Shown: positions 1 through 11,184, counted from the first letter of the stretch. The stretch: 64,000 nucleotides of DNA from Xestospongia bergquistia (GCA_963965975.1 OZ014412.1:8060708-8124707), one strand, 5' to 3'. Translations and numbers: made by a program. The notes: a model not told the origin generated them from the sequence alone.

Positions 1-419
1 ACATCTTGCTCTATAACAGAAAGGTATCAAACATTATCACACACACATGTTCTGAGCATGTATGCTTGTTACCTACAGGTATGTCTTGATTAATGTAACA
101 CTAATAATGTTTGATCTTACATTTATGGGGTGCCGTTTGTATTAAAATTGGAAAATTATCATGACATACTAAATAAGTCATTATTTATTAAACAACTCTT
201 GATTGACTTCTTATTTATTTAATAAATTATTTAATAAATTACAAGTTATTTAATAGATAATGAGCATTAAAAATCTTAAATACTCTATGATAAGTGATAA
301 CTCCAGTTAGATGTTCAGAGAGTTTATAATATTGAATTGGAGGTCATTATAGCATATCTTGTTTATTCTAGGTAATCACAATGTTACCATAACATTAATG
401 TATAGCATACTGGTATTGT

Positions 420-779
420 CACTGCAATATTTAACAAAACAATTACTTCCAGTTTTGTTTGTAGCACTTGAAGTGTTTATTGACAAATTTATTCTTGCTG
501 GAGCTATATAACATGCAGTAATATCATTAAAGTGTTTCTAACATTTAGTCTTACTTATTCTTGACACTCTGTGGTCCAATCCTGTCTACATTCTACACTA
601 TCAATACCACTAACAGTGTAACTATATACAGCAGTAGTATTAACAAAAATGTTAGCATTAAGAAACAATGGAGACAAATTAGTATTAATATTGTAGACAT
701 CATTTGTATTATTTGTAACTTTAACTTTATATACATCAGCACATGTCACATTGTCACAACTAAATATGACTTTAGCCAC
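420..779 (-). pseudogene. Broken FN3-domain fragment, minus strand
   Basis: Read on the minus strand, 555-779 encodes an FN3-like stretch with paired cysteines near its start and a typical FN3 end (TTAVYSYTVSGID). A second piece at about 420-515 would continue the fold. The same two pieces recur in the same order and orientation at 10430-10790, so this is a duplicated fragment. The reading frame near 560-590 is shifted relative to the other copy. No signal peptide or membrane exon was found nearby. It may descend from a minus-strand Ig-FN3 gene like the H genes downstream, but similarity is too low to say so firmly. Confidence 0.45.
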
Positions 780-954
780 TCTTCTCTATAGTAATCCCAA
801 CTATGTTAGTGGTACTGTACCAAGAATAATTCAAGAGAGACCTTCTTCAGTAATTTATGATGAAATCAGATCAGCCCTAAGAGAAACATATGAGGAAGAA
901 GGAAGGGGTACTAGTATTACTGTTGAAGAGAACACTGCCTATTCTTATAATTAG
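776..954 (+). pseudogene. Orphan last exon of an A/C-type receptor (ITIM tail)
   Basis: This matches the last coding exon of receptor C (15971-16146) in sequence, phase and stop position. It follows a pyrimidine-rich TTTAG acceptor. The encoded tail has an NPxY-type site (NPNY), the ITIM-type VIYDEI, and ends TAYSYN where C has TAYSYINTN, so the final ITSM-like motif is damaged. No upstream exons of this receptor lie before it; the preceding DNA is an FN3 fragment on the other strand. It is the end of a lost or rearranged gene copy. It could still be used as a 3' exon if the rest of the gene lies to the left of the window. Confidence 0.6.
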
Positions 955-1113
955 CACTCACTAATGTCTATATTAATAATGTGTGATGTATTGTTACCAA
1001 TCTTTATATAGCTTAATTATTACTGTGAAAATGCTTTTGTATAAAGTTTAACAACTGTAATAACAACCACTATTAATTGCTATACCAACAATCTTAATAG
1101 TTGTTACTATATA

Positions 1114-1288
1114 CACAGTGCTAATAATGGACAGTGACTATCTCTAATATGGAAGAATATAGAAGTGTGATAACAACATTATTTCATTATAGTATCCAAA
1201 AATTGACATGGACACTTCACATACTCTTACTAAAAAAATCCAATACAAAACTCAACATACAGGTGTATGGATTTGGTGATGATATTTA
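1114..1288 (+). pseudogene. Fragment of an IgGFc-binding-like exon
   Basis: The stretch aligns by eye with the end of the IgGFc-like exon of gene D (about 19870-20035): the segment encoding the [14 protein letters not shown] region and the YGF region that follows. The frame is broken. It shows that a D/E/F-type gene once lay upstream of the A/C receptors too. Confidence 0.55.
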
Positions 1289-1334
1289 GGGGAAGGTGAG
1301 ATGATAGCACCAGAATTATCAGAGGGCCAGAGGT

Positions 1335-1565
1335 CTCCTTCTTCCTACTCTATATCATTACAAAACTATTGTCTATATTATGTAATTATCTAGAAATTGT
1401 TTATAAAAATTACATAAACTGTGTCTACATCCCTATAATATATATAATATATAATTTATTTTTTGGCATTGTAATTAGACTACTGTTCACACACTTCCTT
1501 GTAATGTTAATGTCTAAATTATTGTTTATTTAATATTCATTTGTTTATCCAACAGGTAGTACTAT
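1335..1565 (+). repeat. Copy 1 of the A/C upstream flank
   Basis: This AT-rich flank shares a run of blocks with 4690-4908 and 12370-12555: a C(T)CCATATTATTAC-like start, a TACATAAACT block, a TCCCTATA block, TGTTTATTTAATAT and TTTGTT. In the other two copies the flank leads into the promoters of genes A and C. Here no receptor gene follows, so it is probably a relic of a third gene copy. Confidence 0.5.
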
Positions 1566-1954
1566 GCGATATGATAAGTGGAGCATAGACTACAAAATTT
1601 CCATTGTTAACTTTTGAGATCTTATTATTCATGGTCTCGAACTGCTTTTGCTGATTATGGCTTGTTTTAATGAGATAGTCCAGTAATGGGAAGAGTGGAT
1701 ACAATCTTGCTTGAATAGAGAGCTCAATTCTTGATATTTATATCTAATTAAAATTAGATATAAACTGGGAGGAACAAAGACAGGAAGAACAAACCTTTTG
1801 ATTGCATGAAGACAAGGTGTAGCTGGGTGTATAAAAATACACTATGATAACATTTATAGTGTTAAATATTTTTAATTAATTGTCACCTACCATTGTACTA
1901 TTCTATTCATCTGGTGACATCAATTTTCCATTTACTTTTGTGCAAAGTCCTCTC
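1566..1954. other. Non-coding stretch with a perfect hairpin
   Basis: No gene is visible. At 1737-1764 there is a perfect inverted repeat with 13-base arms (TTTATATCTAATT and its complement) separated by two bases. It could be a cruciform or the remnant of a small palindromic repeat. Nothing else stands out. Confidence 0.6.
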
Positions 1955-1974
1955 TAGGCCTGTCCCAATTATTC
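1955..1974 (+). repeat. Left terminal inverted repeat of the hAT element
   Basis: Twenty bases, perfectly inverted against 4175-4194, and preceded by one copy of the 8-bp target duplication. Confidence 0.9.
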
Positions 1975-2082
1975 TATTTTTTCTGCCTATTATTCTATTC
2001 AGAATTTCCCAAAACATTCTCCTATTATTCCTAAGAATTGACCCCATTATTCTCAATTATTCTCATAAAAATTCAGAAAAGT

Positions 2083-4038
2083 TCAACGATTGTATTGCAA
2101 CATAAGTGAGGTTTCTATATAGTCTTCAAGAGAAGAAGATTGTCTCTGAGAGAATGAGTTCTGTAGTAGAGAAAAAACCCTTTCTGCAGCTGCAGAACTT
2201 GGTTGAACCAAAAGGACAAGCTCAAAAGCTGTGCACCAGTGAGGTAAGTCCTGCTCATGTCTTTTCCACCAGTTCTGTGCATCAACTGAAGGATCAATCA
2301 TCGACAGCAGCTTTATAGTTGGGTAGCTCTGCTTTTAGGCCAGCAACAGTCTGAGTGCTCAGGGAGGGAAATGCAGCCGTAAATTCGTCGATTGTAGATG
2401 AATCAATAAGAGTGCGCTCCATCTTTTCTGGGGAGAGCAGTCTAGCCTCCTTGAAGAAGGACACAACTGGACTCAGCTCTCCATCAAACTTGGTCTAGAA
2501 ATACTGGAAGCCAGGTTCCACACACGACTTAGCATAAGTGATTAAAACTGTTGCTCAACAGTTGCATTGCCACTAGCCAGATTCCTTGCACAGGCTGTCA
2601 GATTAGGATAGTGTGGTAGGCTAATGAAATTGTATATTTTGCGTAGTTCTTCATATGTACTCAGGGCCAGTGGACCATCCCCCTCCAAACTGTAGGCTCC
2701 TTTGACAAAAGGCTCTCCAGTGTTAATAACCACAGCAAGCTCCATTCTGAGCTGAATCTTCTTCACTGAGTCGGTAAGTATTTCGAGCAAATTCCTCACT
2801 GTAGCTGGAGAGAGATTGTCAGATGATTGCAAGAAACCTTCAACATCTGGATAGCCCTCTAGTATTTCCTTCATTACCTCCCATCGGCTCCACCATCTGG
2901 TCTCAGAATGTGTTGGCACAGCTCTCCCACAATATGATCTCCAAGCAAACCTTGCTTTGGGGCTTTAAGAAAATAGTGAAATCCAGAGTCTTGTGAACTC
3001 ATATGCAACGGGAACCTTGAATTTTTCTCCAACACAATCCAAGGTGCGGGAGAAACACCCAATATCTAGCAAAGATGGATACAGGAGCTTTAAGGTAGCT
3101 ATTGCCACACTATTTACTGAGGCCCTGTCTCTCATGGATGCTACCAACCTACTCAATTCAATGGCATAAGAAGTAGATAGCGTAGAGATGATCAGACGTG
3201 CTAGTTCTTCACCGGTCATAGTCTTGCTCAGGAGCTTCAAACAAACCAGCCTTTGATTTGTCTTGAAATTGTCCACAAACCTCAAAAGAACAGCCAAACC
3301 TTCAGCAACGTGAGTGATTCCATCGAATATTACTGATAAGTTCTTTCCACTGATTTCCTTCTTTATTTCTTCCACTTCTTGCTGGTGAATAAAGGGGATG
3401 GTCTCGCTCAGGTGTTGTCGACCAGAAAGACTAAAAGCATGTTCCTCTAATAGATCACGCATGCAATCCACTTTTGACAGAGGAATCCCAGCCTTCAGGA
3501 ATGACTTGACAACAGTCACTCGATACACACAAACATTCTCAGGTAAGGTTTCACCTTTTGGGTGACATTTTTCGTCGTACTTCCTCAGAGATTCTGCTAT
3601 ACTTCTTTGTTTTGCTTTCTTTGCAAGAAATTCGCCTTTTGAGGTCTTGCGTTTCTGCGAATCAAGATGAAGTTTTATGATGCTCTTTTTAAGAGATACA
3701 GGCTCTCTACAGGCTGAACAAAATAGGCTTCCACCGGAAACAGTAAGGTCCTCGCCAGGAAACTCACGGACCCAAATGGTAGGGGTAACACTCTTTGGTT
3801 CATAGTCAACCTTTACTGTAGTTGTCCTTTTCTTCACACCAGTAGGTGGATTACTATGTGTTTTTCTTTTTCTAGCTAATTGAGATGGAACTGGAGACCT
3901 CAAACAGTTTATTATGGTTCTCACCCCACCATTTTCAGTCTGAGGCTCAGTAAAGCTAGACTCCTCCATGACACTGTCAACTGCTGAGCTGAAGTTCTCC
4001 ACAGAGTCTATGGAGCTTGAACTTGTACTTACAGCCAT
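2083..4038 (-). pseudogene. hAT transposase (broken)
   Basis: Start at 4038. The N-terminal part has a basic region, then a CxxC zinc-finger-like segment, then a stretch resembling CGGBP1-like hAT proteins (FLKAGIPLSKVD). The first catalytic-type Asp is in VIFDGITHVAEG and a second in RDRASVN. The conserved hAT ETRWWSRWEVM motif follows near 2900, and the C-terminal dimerisation region with SSAAAERVFSLL lies at 2083-2301. The frame is interrupted by an in-frame TAA near 2967, more stops between 2300 and 2560, and at least one frameshift around 2300 and one near 2545. It is a transposition enzyme, not a host gene. Confidence 0.85.
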
Positions 4039-4174
4039 GTTTTTCTACTAAGCACATGTACTGGGCTTCTATTGGAACAGTTGACCTTATTGACCTTTGG
4101 AAGGTTTAAAGCCCTATTAGGCTGGAATAATTCTCATATTCTAGCAGGTACCTATTATTCCCAAAATTATTCTC

Positions 4175-4194
4175 GAATAATTGGGACAGGCCTA
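4175..4194 (-). repeat. Right terminal inverted repeat of the hAT element
   Basis: Exact reverse complement of 1955-1974, followed by the second target-duplication copy at 4195-4202. Confidence 0.9.
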
Positions 4195-4202
4195 GTCCCC
4201 TC

Positions 4203-4689
4203 CTAAATCCACAACTGTGTAAAAGAATTATTTGATATCCTGTTGTTTCTAAGAGAACATTATGTATGTGTCACAGCTTATTGTGCTATGATGAGAAATC
4301 TGCATTCATTTCTTTAGGAGACTTACTTAGAGATTTTTCTTGTGCAGTCTACAACCTACTAGCTGATCTATCATTAGAGTCTGAAATACTTGAACACAAG
4401 ACAGTCATGAGTAAGTCCAAAGAATTAGCAAACATTGGTGACTTTGTAAAAGTTTCATCACTTTAAGTAAGCAATGAATCATGTTTTTAATGTATAAATT
4501 ACTATTATTAGGTTGCCATTGGGATATTTTGATATTTGGGAGATTTGTTAGTAATAACTTGGGAGGCTTGCATTGTTAGTGACTTTATTCACAAACAACT
4601 GGTAGTGAAAGAACACTTCTTCTTAATGAACACAACAGTCCTCTTCTCCAAGTGACTGGCACTTTCTGTCAACATCCACAATTGACTTG
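4203..4689. other. Non-coding stretch between transposon and receptor flank
   Basis: A short open frame at 4266-4466 has no recognisable domain and no paralog elsewhere in the window. No other structure was seen. Confidence 0.5.
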
Positions 4690-4908
4690 ACTCTCTTTTT
4701 CATACTCCATATTATTACAGTATCATTGACTATAATTATTATGGGTTAATTTTAAAATTGCTTATAATATTACATAAACTATACACGTCCCTATACTGTT
4801 AATATAGTTTGGGGCATTGTAAACTGGGCTACTGTTCAAACACATTCTTGGACTGTTAATTTTTAATTACTATTTATTTAATATCCCTTTGTTCGTATAA
4901 TAACTATA
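4690..4908 (+). repeat. Copy 2 of the A/C upstream flank (cut by a transposon)
   Basis: This is closely similar to 12370-12555, which lies directly upstream of gene C. Similarity stops at AACTATA (4908) and resumes at ACTATAATGG (6734), which marks the inserted element precisely. Confidence 0.7.
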
Positions 4909-5245
4909 CTCAATTCACTTTGAGAAGTCGCATACGTTTGCTTATGTAACTTCCGATCCACGCACGCTAGAGACACGAGACAAGAACCATTTTCAACCTC
5001 GTCAAATGCCACACACGCCTATATAACTTCCTTTTAAATAAAACTTACGGTCATAGTAGTTTTAACTACTCCATACTAAAGGATAGGCATACTTATGACC
5101 ACCAGGCATGCAGACGGCAATTGAAATAAGTGCCACCTAAGTACATTAGGAAATAATTACAAAATTAAGTGTGAAAAATAACAAAAAACTTATTTTATAC
5201 AATATTATCATTTTTGCTAAAATGCTCTAAAATATATATTAATGC

Positions 5246-6577
5246 TCAATTATCATCACTGCTTTCATTACTCAAAGAATCATCAGTCATGTTTCCTTCA
5301 TCATCTGAATCGCTGTCATCTTCATCTATATGTATCGTGAATTCTCCTATTACCATATCTTCTTGTAAATTATCTGCTTCCCAATAATAGTCATCAGCTT
5401 TTTTTAAACATGCTCTACATTCTTCTTCCATTCATCAGTTCCTACTTTATTAAATCCTTCATATGTTAAGCACTTCACGGCAGTCAGTGTAAACTCTTTG
5501 TTTTGGTCCTTGATGTATCTCTTCACTTGCGACCAACATAACTCAATTGGATTCAGTTCACAATGGTATGGTGGAATATGTACTACCTCATGTCCATCAG
5601 TTTTTGCCATTTCATCAATTACATAGTTAGGCTTAGGATTACTTCAATAAAAAGATAATAATTCGTGTTTAAGTGTGCGTTCTGGATATTCGATACCATG
5701 GCTCGTTAACCAGTCTTGCATTTCACTCTTTCTGGTATTGCTTGTTGGAACTTTCTCAATATCCTTTATATTACTTAACAACTTATCGTGAAACCATTCT
5801 TCAAAATTATTTGAGTTCATTTCATCATGGTAGTCTCCTGTTGCCTTCTTGCTTTGAAAGACTAAATCTGCTCCATCTACCCATCCATTCTCACTTCCTG
5901 CGTGCAATATAATGAGCCTAGTCCCTTTCCCAAATGGTTTAAGAATGCCTCCCTTTGTGCCACCTTGGATCCTATCATCAGACTCCACCCACGATCTCTC
6001 ATGACTACTATGTGAATTTGCCCATGTCTCGTCTAAATATACCACAGGTCTATTCTCTCTTCTATTTCTTCTCATTCTTCTTAATAGATCATTAGGTTGG
6101 TCATCATCACATTTAAAAGTCTCTTCTGTTAAATTCATCATACAAACTGCTCTCTCTAATTGCAATTTTTCATTTTGAAGCTTTTGGCATTCCTCTTGAA
6201 GACTACCAATTGTATGAGTGGAAAGATTTGTCTGCGTCCCAACAGTCCTAGATGATAGTGGTTGAGTTTGAGTTGCTACATCTGAATGTGATTCCATACA
6301 TGGAGATTCGTTGCTGACACCACTTAACTGTATGTAGCAAGGCAGATGCTTCTGCTTCAGCATTCAATCGTGCCAAACGAGTTCTTTTACTTCTATTATA
6401 ACACTCTAGTTCAAGTCTCCTTTTTCTCTTCACTTGACTTGTAACAAACTTGAAAATACTTGGCCCAAAATCTGGGGATAGAGGGTCGTCACTTTTTCTG
6501 CCACTTACAAAGTACCAGAGCAGAGCCAGCTGTGCTGGGTAGGCAACCATTTTTCTCGCTTTAAGGCAGCTACCCAC
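5246..6577 (-). pseudogene. DDE transposase (broken), middle catalytic Asp missing
   Basis: The N-terminal part has a basic stretch (KRKRRLELE) and a coiled-coil-like segment (LQEECQKLQNEKLQLE). The catalytic half has the first Asp in VYLDETWANSH and the last Glu in PPYHCELNPIELCW, followed by WSQVKRYI, typical of IS630/Tc1/mariner-type DDE enzymes. The region between KLLSNI and PTSNTRK is short and lacks the middle Asp motif (usually a DNAPYH-type segment). Frame changes occur near 6330 and near 5410, and a stop near 5644. The join of LTEETFKCDDDQ to the DDE core looks like a second internal deletion or a fusion with an N-terminus of another transposase type; this is uncertain. Confidence 0.75.
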
Positions 6578-6674
6578 TTCAATCTGCAGTTAGGATCAGC
6601 AGGAAAACGAGCGTGCTCCCTTCACAGAGCGATTAGAACAGCCTACAGCAGCAAAACTCTACCATCTCGCCACT

Positions 6675-6715
6675 CAATATGGCGGAGGGGCGTGATTGCA
6701 CCATGGATGACGTCA
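6675..6715. promoter_or_regulatory. YY1-like and CRE-type sites at the transposon end
   Basis: CAATATGGCGGAGG (6675-6688) resembles the YY1 consensus and TGACGTCA (6708-6715) is a perfect palindromic cAMP-response element. They lie 140-180 bases upstream of the gene A start and 100-140 bases upstream of the transposase start on the other strand, so they were probably the transposon's own promoter. Gene C lacks this segment. Factor binding is inferred from motif match only. Confidence 0.4.
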
Positions 6716-6739
6716 TCGAATACCCTCTATAGTACTATA

Positions 6740-6857
6740 ATGGATGGGTGGAGCACAAACATACTACAAAAGGAGCTCAAATTACACTGTTTTCGTTGTA
6801 ACCTTTAGACCTTTTAACTTATGACGTTTACGAAGAAGAGCTGTACTCATATCAAAA
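6740..6857 (+). promoter_or_regulatory. Proximal promoter/5' UTR of gene A
   Basis: The segment is nearly identical to 12561-12678 upstream of gene C, including GGGTGGAGCA, AAAAGGAGCTCAAATTACAC and AAGAAGAGCTGTACTCATATC, right up to the start codon. Such conservation over non-coding DNA marks either recent duplication or shared promoter function. Confidence 0.5.
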
Positions 6858-9638
6858 ATGTTGTTTGTTCTAGTACTTATGATTCTATCTATTCTTCCAT
6901 TAACTAGTAAGTGCTGTCTAGTTATATATTAATAATCTAATGATGTTACCATTAGACTCAACAGTGACTTCATTGACATGTCCATTCTCTCAACAATGTT
7001 ACAATGAAAGTCATCTCATTCTCTCATGTGAAACAGAGGCAGTTGTTTTAGCTTGGAGAATTGATCAACAATCACTTGAAATTATTTACAATTATCATGA
7101 TCCTGTAGGTAGCACTGATACATTTGGGAATTTTCGAACAAGTCTTGATCAACGACAACCAGCAAAGTCCACTATGAGAATTACATCAACTACTTCAATG
7201 TATGGTCTAAAAATTGATTGTATTGATGGTATTGATGGAGATAAGAGATCCTGTACTCTTATTAGTAAGTAAAAGAATATATGGAAATTCTATTTACTGT
7301 ATATATTATAGAGTATCCTGGTCAACCTGTTAATCTCACTATTACACATATCTCTAACAATACAGTAACATTACAATGGACTCCACCAGTACAAACTGGT
7401 GGTCCTAATATTACTGTACATTATATAGTTCATATTAGTTCAGAGAATGACACTATTTTCAGTTGTTCTGATAATCAATGTAATGTAACATTAAACAAAA
7501 CCACAATTACTGGTTTACAGACTGGTATACAATATAACATTACTGTGTCTGCTGTTAACTGTATTGGTATAGGACCACCAAGTTCATCAATACAAGTAAT
7601 ACCAGGTATGTGATACAGACAGCGCTATATATCCTATAAATTTTGATAAACAAGATACAGGTTCAAATTCACAAGATTGTATTACATTTGAATAGAAAGT
7701 CATACCCTTTAGGGAAATCTCCTATACTAATTTCACAACATTCTTTTAAAGCAGTTGACTTTACTACTGTTAAGTTGTATTGGTCAATTATTAATGATTC
7801 CATTGAGAAAGTTAAGAACTTTAATATCAAGTTGTTTGAAGCTTTGAAGACATCTAATGTAAGAGAGTTTACTACTGAGAATACCAGTCTTGTGGTGACC
7901 GATTTAAAAGAGAAACTAGAATACTCTTTTTCCATTCAAGCAAGAGATTTTAATGGGAGTTTGAGTGTCTTTTCTACTTCTATTAACTTCATATTAGATG
8001 GTACAGAATTCACAGACTATTCATTTATCAATTTGTCTGTCCAATAATCTATCTATCCATTAATTCATGTATCTATCCATCTTCAATATATGTAATGATT
8101 ACTTTCTTGTCTTTTTTATTATAGTTCCAGTATCAGTAAACTTGACAATGTTTTTAATTAAAATATCTGGCTCAAATTTTAAAGTTGATCAAAGTTTTTT
8201 TCAAATAACTTTTCAGGTAAGTAGACAAGATTATTGTGAACCTAATTATGACCACCATCATCCTATGTACACATTGATGTTCTTATGTAAACTATCACAT
8301 TGAGATCACCAGTTCCTATGATAACTAAACAAACTTTCTCTGACCTAAGCATGAATGGTTGTTAAAACATAAACACTTTTATCTATGATTATAGTGGAAG
8401 TTCATGAACTTGAAGACATTATGTCTCCAATAGATATGTATAACAATTAAGCTAAAAATTAATGTACTCAATTGTATAGGCTAAATAATAGGAGACTGTA
8501 TAATTATAACATAATAGTCATTACTATTGATTTATATGAATTATTAGAATGAAAATAACATGTATAGGTACACACTGAACATTAAAATAGGACCACCTGC
8601 ATTATATGTAAAGGCAATAAAGTATGCCCTGGCAAAATATAACATGTCTATCATTTTTTGTCTGGCATGTTGTACTTGCCTAAGCAGTCCTATGATTGTT
8701 TTGGACCACTTGTTAACTATATACATGTCCATTCCACATAATTTTATTCTATTGTTATACATGATTTTCAAGAGTGAGAAATGAAATCAACTAACTGTAA
8801 ACACACGTAACAACCAATAAATATTATTGCTTTTGCCATCTAAAGTCAACATAATATCTTATAACAACTCTCCTGTTTTTCGACTTAACAAAAAATCAAT
8901 TATTTATAATAACAAATGTACCATTAACATAATGTTAAGACAATTTTATAATTATATTCTTGTTTAGTACTTTAAGAATAGCAGACTTCCAATCACTGGA
9001 TATTTGATACATCATAATGGGACAGAGTCTGGCAACATCACTTCCATTTTTTATAATACTACAAATACTACAGTGGATTACAAAACTGTCATTCCTAGTC
9101 AATGTATTAATGGAGCAGATTTGTTGGTATCTGTGGCAGCTGTCAATGACTTGGGCACTGGTGATTGGGCAACAACCAGTGCTAAACTAACATTCGATAA
9201 CCATATTATTACATGTAAGAATGATATAACATTGTTACTTTTAATAACACTTGGTGCTATTTATAGCTTCAGTTATGAACATTATGAACAGACCAACTTC
9301 TACAGTTATATCTACTCCATCATCAAAAGATTATAATAGTTTGTTAAACAGTATCTATTTAAACTATTATAATTATTACTTTATCTTATACAGGTTCATT
9401 CCTGTCTTTAGTAACATTGCCCCTCTCATTACTTTTATTAATTATTTTATTCTTTATCATCTGTTTGATCTGTATTATAATATATAAGAAAAATAAGTTC
9501 ACAGACCAAGGTATCTCACTCTCTCTTGTATAATTTGATTATAGATATAGTCCTTTAGCCAATGATACCGGGAAACGAGGAGATAATTGTATTACTGTTG
9601 AAGGAAACATTGCCTTTTCTTATATTAACACTCACTGA
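6858..9638 (+). CDS. Receptor A: signal peptide-Ig-FN3x3-TM, shortened tail
   Basis: Exons: 6858-6906, 6956-7264, 7312-7605, 7713-8000, 8125-8216, 8968-9214, 9267-9338, 9394-9510, 9559-9638; 515 residues, open throughout. Exon 1 encodes a signal peptide (MLFVLVLMILSILPL). Exon 2 encodes an Ig-like domain (LSCETEAVVLAWRI, later cysteine in LKIDC). Exons 3 and 4 each encode an FN3 domain and exons 5-6 together a third. Then come a short Ser/Thr stalk and a transmembrane segment (LSLLLLIILFFIICLICIII). The predicted place is the cell surface, with binding through Ig/FN3; the ligand is unknown. Against paralog C the stalk exon is about half as long and the last exon lacks about 96 bases, removing NPSY and VIYDEI; TAYSYI has become IAFSYI. 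The exon 6 donor is placed at GTAAGA, shared with C. A transposon sits in its promoter. Confidence 0.8.
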
Positions 9639-9802
9639 CATTTATATGAATGATGTGTGATCTAATATTATTAATCTTTATAGTTTTATTATCACTAGTT
9701 GTTTGTGAAAATGTGCTTTATTTAAATGTTTAACAAATGTAGCAATTATTATTGTTACTATAGCAACAATTTTAACAATTGTTATTAATAATCTAATGAT
9801 TG

Positions 9803-10079
9803 TTACTAATAGATTCAACAATGATTTTTGTCATTGACATGTCCACTCTTTCAACAACTCAAGATTGATAGTCATCTCAATCTCTCATGTGAAACAGAGA
9901 AAGTTGTTTTAGCTTGGAGAATTAACCAACAATCATTTGACATTATCTACAATTATCATAATCTTGTAGGTAACAATGATACATTTGGGACCTTTCAAAC
10001 AAGTCTTGATGAACAGCAAATCCATAACGAAATTCACACCAATTACTTCAATGCAGGGTCTACAAATAATATTGTATAA
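9803..10079 (+). pseudogene. Lone Ig exon of an A/C-type receptor
   Basis: This closely matches exon 2 of A and C (LTCP, LSCETEKVVLAWRIN, IIYNYHN, FQTSLDE) after an ATAATCTAATGAT intron end like theirs. There is no signal-peptide exon before it, the 3' end diverges from the normal donor, and no FN3 exon follows. It is a truncated duplicate. Confidence 0.7.
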
Positions 10080-10429
10080 TATTTTACAAACAATAACAAA
10101 TTTATCACTCTATATTATAATTGTCAAAAATCATAAATTTTTAAACGATCAAGACTCGTTATATAAACTTACTTCCTCCTCCTCCTCCCTCATCACTGTT
10201 ATTACTGTCATGATACATTGAACAACTACTGGTATATCTGATTCTATAACATAGAGAGACATCGAGCACAATAATATTACATCACACTCACACACAATGT
10301 TGTACTTGTTGGTATCCCTTGACGAAAGATATTAACTGGTGAAATACTAATAATGTAAGTTTGACCTGTAAAATCTTGTCCAAATATTGTCATATACTCT
10401 ATATAATTTTGTTATGATCAATCTGTATA
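10080..10429. other. Non-coding stretch with weak similarity to 1-420
   Basis: There is no gene here. Parts of 10250-10430 resemble 1-420 (an ACTAATAATGT..TTTGATCTTAC-like block), consistent with one duplicated segment that includes the minus-strand FN3 pieces. Confidence 0.4.
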
Positions 10430-10790
10430 AATTTACTTGTATTGTTACTGTGATATTAACTAAACAACAACTTGCAGTTCTACTTGTGGTATTAGAAATA
10501 TCTATTGACAAGTTTATTCTTGTTGGATCTATATAAAGTTAATAACTGAAGATAATAATAATTAACAATCATAGGTTATACCTAATGTAAATGGAAAGCT
10601 CTTGACACTTTGTGGTCCACTTCTGCTTGGAATGTCAATGCCACTGACAGTATAACTGTACAAAGCAGTAGTATTAAGAAGATTACTAACATCAACATCC
10701 AGCTGAGATGAAGTAGTATTGATACTATATAGATTTCAATCGTGTTTTTTCTAACACGTATTAATTTGATACTTAATGGAACATGTCACA
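10430..10790 (-). pseudogene. Second copy of the minus-strand FN3 fragment
   Basis: The minus strand reads an FN3-like tail (NTTALYSYTVSGID) at 10600-10735 and a second piece at 10440-10540 (DPTRINLSIDISNTTSRTA). It is paralogous to 420-779. This copy lacks the frame shift seen there, but no flanking exons complete a gene with certainty. Confidence 0.45.
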
Positions 10791-11184
10791 TTGTTCCAAT
10801 GTATATATTACAACAATGCTACAATTGTTGTACAAAATATGTAATATATCATGTATATATATATCTGACACCTAAAAAAATACATGGTACATTTTTGTAG
10901 CTATATTTCCAATTGTAATTACACAAAAATCAATACATTTTCAACATAAAAACAATGAATGTATTCAATATATTTTTTCTGTGTAAATTACCAGAATACA
11001 GGAACTAGTTGTAGATTCTATTTCAATGTATTTCTGATTGTTTATTTTTTCAGTTTTGACATAATTGTCTTTAAAATACAATGGTTTGGGATTTTTACTT
11101 TATAAAACTTTTAAATTATCAATACAGCTGTAGCTTGTTTTCTTAATGTTTACAAAAATTGATAAGTATTCTTACCTGAATCTC

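Larger units (their letters stand above)
1955..4194 (-). mobile_element. hAT-type DNA transposon, degraded
   Basis: The element is about 2.24 kb and bounded by perfect inverted ends: 1955-1974 (TAGGCCTGTCCCAATTATTC) is the reverse complement of 4175-4194. The flanking octamers are GTCCTCTC (1947-1954) and GTCCCCTC (4195-4202), a 7 of 8 match as expected for an aged 8-bp hAT target duplication. Internally, minus-strand reading gives a hAT transposase. The TIR is intact but the coding region is not, so the copy is inactive unless mobilised by a relative. Confidence 0.9.
4909..6733 (-). mobile_element. IS630/Tc1/mariner-like DNA transposon inserted in the gene A promoter
   Basis: The ends are inferred by comparison with the uninterrupted flank of gene C. 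The hexamer ACTATA is present on both sides (4903-4908 and 6734-6739) and may be the target duplication. I could not recognise terminal inverted repeats by eye, so the ends may be eroded or the insertion may be compound. The interior holds a minus-strand DDE transposase. The right end (about 6590-6733) is much more GC-rich than its surroundings. Confidence 0.7.

Noticed and set aside
4266-4466. Open frame of 66 codons on the + strand
   Set aside because: No domain, no splice partners, no paralog in the window, and it lies between two transposons.
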